The position numbers were made by a program, and so were the translations under genes. 21,410 nucleotides of DNA from Prevotellaceae bacterium. Lineage in GTDB: Bacteria; Bacteroidota; Bacteroidia; Bacteroidales; UBA932. Location: the NCBI GenBank assembly GCA_031258755.1, contig JAIRMK010000028.1, positions 1 to 21,410 on the forward strand, given 5' to 3'. The notes beneath the pieces are model-generated. The model did not search any database, was not told where the DNA came from, and was given only the letters and a program-made list of their open reading frames with translations. This document shows positions 19,427 through 21,410 of this stretch, piece after piece (the first letter of the stretch is position 1; each line of letters starts with the position of its first letter).

Positions 19427-20821
19427 ATGAAAACTCCGGGAAGAATAAAAATCATTGAATTATTTAAAAGCGCCACAGGCGTCGTTGTAACGGTAAAAGG
19501 CTGGGTGCGTAGCAAACGCGGCAACAAACAAATTGCGTTCATTGCGTTGAATGATGGCTCCACTATCCACAACATACAGGTGGTGATCGACCTGAATAAA
19601 ATACAGGAAGAACAGTTGAAAACCGTCACCACAGGCGCTTGCCTGCGGGTTACCGGGAAGCTGGTAGCGTCGCTGGGCAGCGGCCAACCGGTAGAAATAC
19701 AGGCCGACGAAATTGAAGTGTACGGCACGGCCGACGCCGAAGCATACCCCTTGCAAAAGAAAGGTCATACGCTCGAATTTTTGCGCGACATTGCCCACCT
19801 GCGCCCGCGCACCAACACTTTTGGCGCCATACTGCGTATCAGGCATGCCATGGCTTTTGCCATTCACCACTATTTTAACGAGCAGGGATTTTACTACATC
19901 CACACGCCGCTCATTACCGCTTCCGACGCCGAAGGCGCAGGAGCCATGTTCCACGTAACAACCCTCGACATAAACCACCCGCCCAAAAATGAACAGGGCG
20001 CCATCGACTACACACAAGATTTCTTCGGGCGGGAAACAAGCCTCACGGTGAGCGGGCAGCTTGAAGGCGAACTTTGCGCGATGGCGCTCGGACAAATCTA
20101 CACCTTCGGCCCCACGTTCCGCGCCGAAAACAGCAACACGCCGCGCCACTTAGCCGAATTCTGGATGATAGAGCCCGAAATGGCGTTTTATAATATCACT
20201 GACAACATGGATCTCGCCGAGGATTTCATCAAGTATCTGGTGCGTTACGCCCTCGAACATTGCGCCGACGACCTGAAGTTCCTGAACGACATGTATGACA
20301 AGGAACTGCTCGAACGCCTGCAAGGTGTATGCAGCACCGAATTTGCGCGGTTATCCTATACAGAAGGCATGGATATTTTGCTGAAGTCGGGACAGAAGTT
20401 TGAGTTTCCCATATCGTGGGGCGTCGATCTGCAAAGCGAACATGAACGTTATCTCGTGGAAAAACATTTCAAAAAGCCGGTCATCCTTACCGATTATCCG
20501 AAACAAATTAAAGCGTTCTACATGAAACAAAACGAGGACGGCAAAACCGTACGCGCCATGGATGTGCTGTTTCCGAAAATCGGCGAAATTATTGGCGGCT
20601 CGCAGCGCGAGGAAGACTACAACAAGCTGCTGGCGCGCATCAACGAAGACAAGATGGAAATAGACAGCCTGTGGTGGTACCTTGATACACGCCGTTTCGG
20701 ATCGGCCGAGCACAGCGGATTTGGCCTCGGTTTTGAACGCCTGCTACTCTTCATTACCGGCATGGCGAATATCCGCGACGTCATTCCTTTCCCACGCACG
20801 CCTAAAAACGCATCATTCTAA
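19427..20821 (+). CDS. asnS: Asparaginyl-tRNA synthetase
   Basis: This 464-residue class IIb synthetase charges tRNA-Asn with asparagine. An OB-fold anticodon-binding domain occupies about 15-100 (VVVTVKGWVRSKRGNKQIAF). The catalytic core has the FGRETSLTVSGQLEGEL block, motif 2 FRAENSNTPRHLAEF, and motif 3 GFGLGFERLLLF, then the conserved IRDVIPFPRTP end. HFDEQ-type variation is not seen; the sequence favours AsnRS over AspRS because of the GQLEGE and RHLAEFWMIEPE context and its length. Cytosolic and essential. It is followed at 2 bases by a ThiL-family gene. Confidence 0.95.
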   Translation: MKTPGRIKIIELFKSATGVVVTVKGWVRSKRGNKQIAFIALNDGSTIHNIQVVIDLNKIQEEQLKTVTTGACLRVTGKLVASLGSGQPVEIQADEIEVYGTADAEAYPLQKKGHTLEFLRDIAHLRPRTNTFGAILRIRHAMAFAIHHYFNEQGFYYIHTPLITASDAEGAGAMFHVTTLDINHPPKNEQGAIDYTQDFFGRETSLTVSGQLEGELCAMALGQIYTFGPTFRAENSNTPRHLAEFWMIEPEMAFYNITDNMDLAEDFIKYLVRYALEHCADDLKFLNDMYDKELLERLQGVCSTEFARLSYTEGMDILLKSGQKFEFPISWGVDLQSEHERYLVEKHFKKPVILTDYPKQIKAFYMKQNEDGKTVRAMDVLFPKIGEIIGGSQREEDYNKLLARINEDKMEIDSLWWYLDTRRFGSAEHSGFGLGFERLLLFITGMANIRDVIPFPRTPKNASF

Positions 20822-20823
20822 AC

Positions 20824-21410
20824 ATGGCAAAAAAACACACCGACATTGCCGACCTCGGCGCTGTAAAATTACTCGACCATATTACGAAAGCCGTTGAAAC
20901 GAGACAGCCTTCTACTGTCAAAGGCATGGGCGACGATGCCGCCGTCGCATACTACAACGGGCAACAATGCGTGACGGCCACTTCCCTATTGCTTGAAGGT
21001 ATTCATTTCGACCTCACCTATACCCCGCTGAAACATTTGGGTTACAAGAGCATCATTGCTACTATAAGTAAAGTATATGCAATGAATGTAAACCCTACGC
21101 AAGTCATGGTTACGGCAGGCCTCTCGCAACGTTTTTCCGTAGAACACGTGGAAGAACTTTTCGATGGCATCACCACAGCATGCACGCGCTACGGCCTCGA
21201 CTTGGTCAACGTGGCACTATCAACCTCCCTCACCGGGCTTACCCTGAGCGTCACGGCTACAGGCGCCGCACCGAAGGAAAACATCGTGTACCGCCATGGA
21301 GGAAAACCCACCGACTTATTATGCCTCACCGGCAATCTGGGCGCCGCCTATATGGGACTTCAACTGCTAAAACGTGAAAAAACGGTATTTGAAGGGAACA
21401 ATAACGCACA
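20824..21410 (+). CDS. ThiL-family protein with altered active site (3' end cut by window)
   Basis: The first 195 residues are visible. GMGDDAAV (35-41) and LLLEGIHFDLTYTPLKHLGYKS (55-76) clearly belong to the ThiL group of the PurM/AIR-synthase fold, which phosphorylates thiamine monophosphate. Three acidic positions normally holding magnesium and nucleotide are changed: the expected T-D is TATS (S54), the expected S-D is ISK (K83), and the expected GGDTTS is NVALSTS (A131). GDDAA is kept. It starts 2 bases after asnS, so it is probably co-transcribed. It may be a paralogue with another activity or a non-catalytic member, so I do not assign thiL. Confidence 0.8.
   Translation, partial: MAKKHTDIADLGAVKLLDHITKAVETRQPSTVKGMGDDAAVAYYNGQQCVTATSLLLEGIHFDLTYTPLKHLGYKSIIATISKVYAMNVNPTQVMVTAGLSQRFSVEHVEELFDGITTACTRYGLDLVNVALSTSLTGLTLSVTATGAAPKENIVYRHGGKPTDLLCLTGNLGAAYMGLQLLKREKTVFEGNNNA

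Noticed and set aside
19460..20149. 229-residue frame antisense to asnS
   Set aside because: Opposite strand of a certain asnS gene with no motif.

Overview
The window looks like a Bacteroidales (Bacteroidetes) chromosome carrying an integrated element. The host assignment rests on several signs: TAnnTTTG -7 promoter elements ahead of hutH, asnS, the vapBC pair and two candidate RNAs; a BACON-like domain; a lipoprotein whose C-S-K-D-E start fits the Bacteroidetes surface-export signal; and a HutH of the usual length. No 16S rRNA or other marker is present, so genus cannot be given.

Positions 1 to about 17150 read as one accessory element, cut off at the left edge of the window. Leftward (minus-strand) genes from about 8315 down to 1 form a compact module. 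It contains a coiled-coil protein, a membrane protein, a short Walker-type ATPase, an HTH protein, a 244-residue candidate capsid protein, and more than ten tiny proteins with one (or two) membrane segments. Among these are a HEKGH metalloprotease, two peptidoglycan-binding-like membrane proteins and a soluble transglycosylase with an EF-hand. No large terminase, portal, tape-measure or tail gene is visible. I read this as a tailless, probably membrane-containing phage of the double-jelly-roll kind (PM2/FLiP-like in plan). That is inference: no single protein proves it.

From 8316 to 14735 lies the replication and lysis part, also leftward. A 0.4-kb array of GTTTACC repeats and a second set of 13-bp repeats flank a small HTH gene. 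A 1016-residue primase-helicase follows. A structured plus-strand RNA candidate sits at its 5' side. Beyond it are a PBECR/BECR-like nuclease candidate, a predicted unimolecular spanin, three small unknown genes and an LRAT-like protein with an H-H-C triad. A Cro-like gene (minus) and an XRE repressor (plus) face each other across a 108-bp gap with a perfect 17-bp palindrome, the layout of a lysogeny switch. Behind the repressor runs an A+T-rich rightward cargo operon: a SinR/Cas2-fold protein, a membrane protein, a BACON protein and a surface lipoprotein.

At 16990-17151 there is a second, internally deleted copy of the 8352-8757 repeat region. It abuts a VapBC-type toxin-antitoxin pair. From 17900 onward the DNA is ordinary chromosome: hutH, asnS and the start of a ThiL-family gene that appears to have lost three of its conserved acidic positions.

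No integrase, transposase, tRNA, rRNA or CRISPR array was found in the window.
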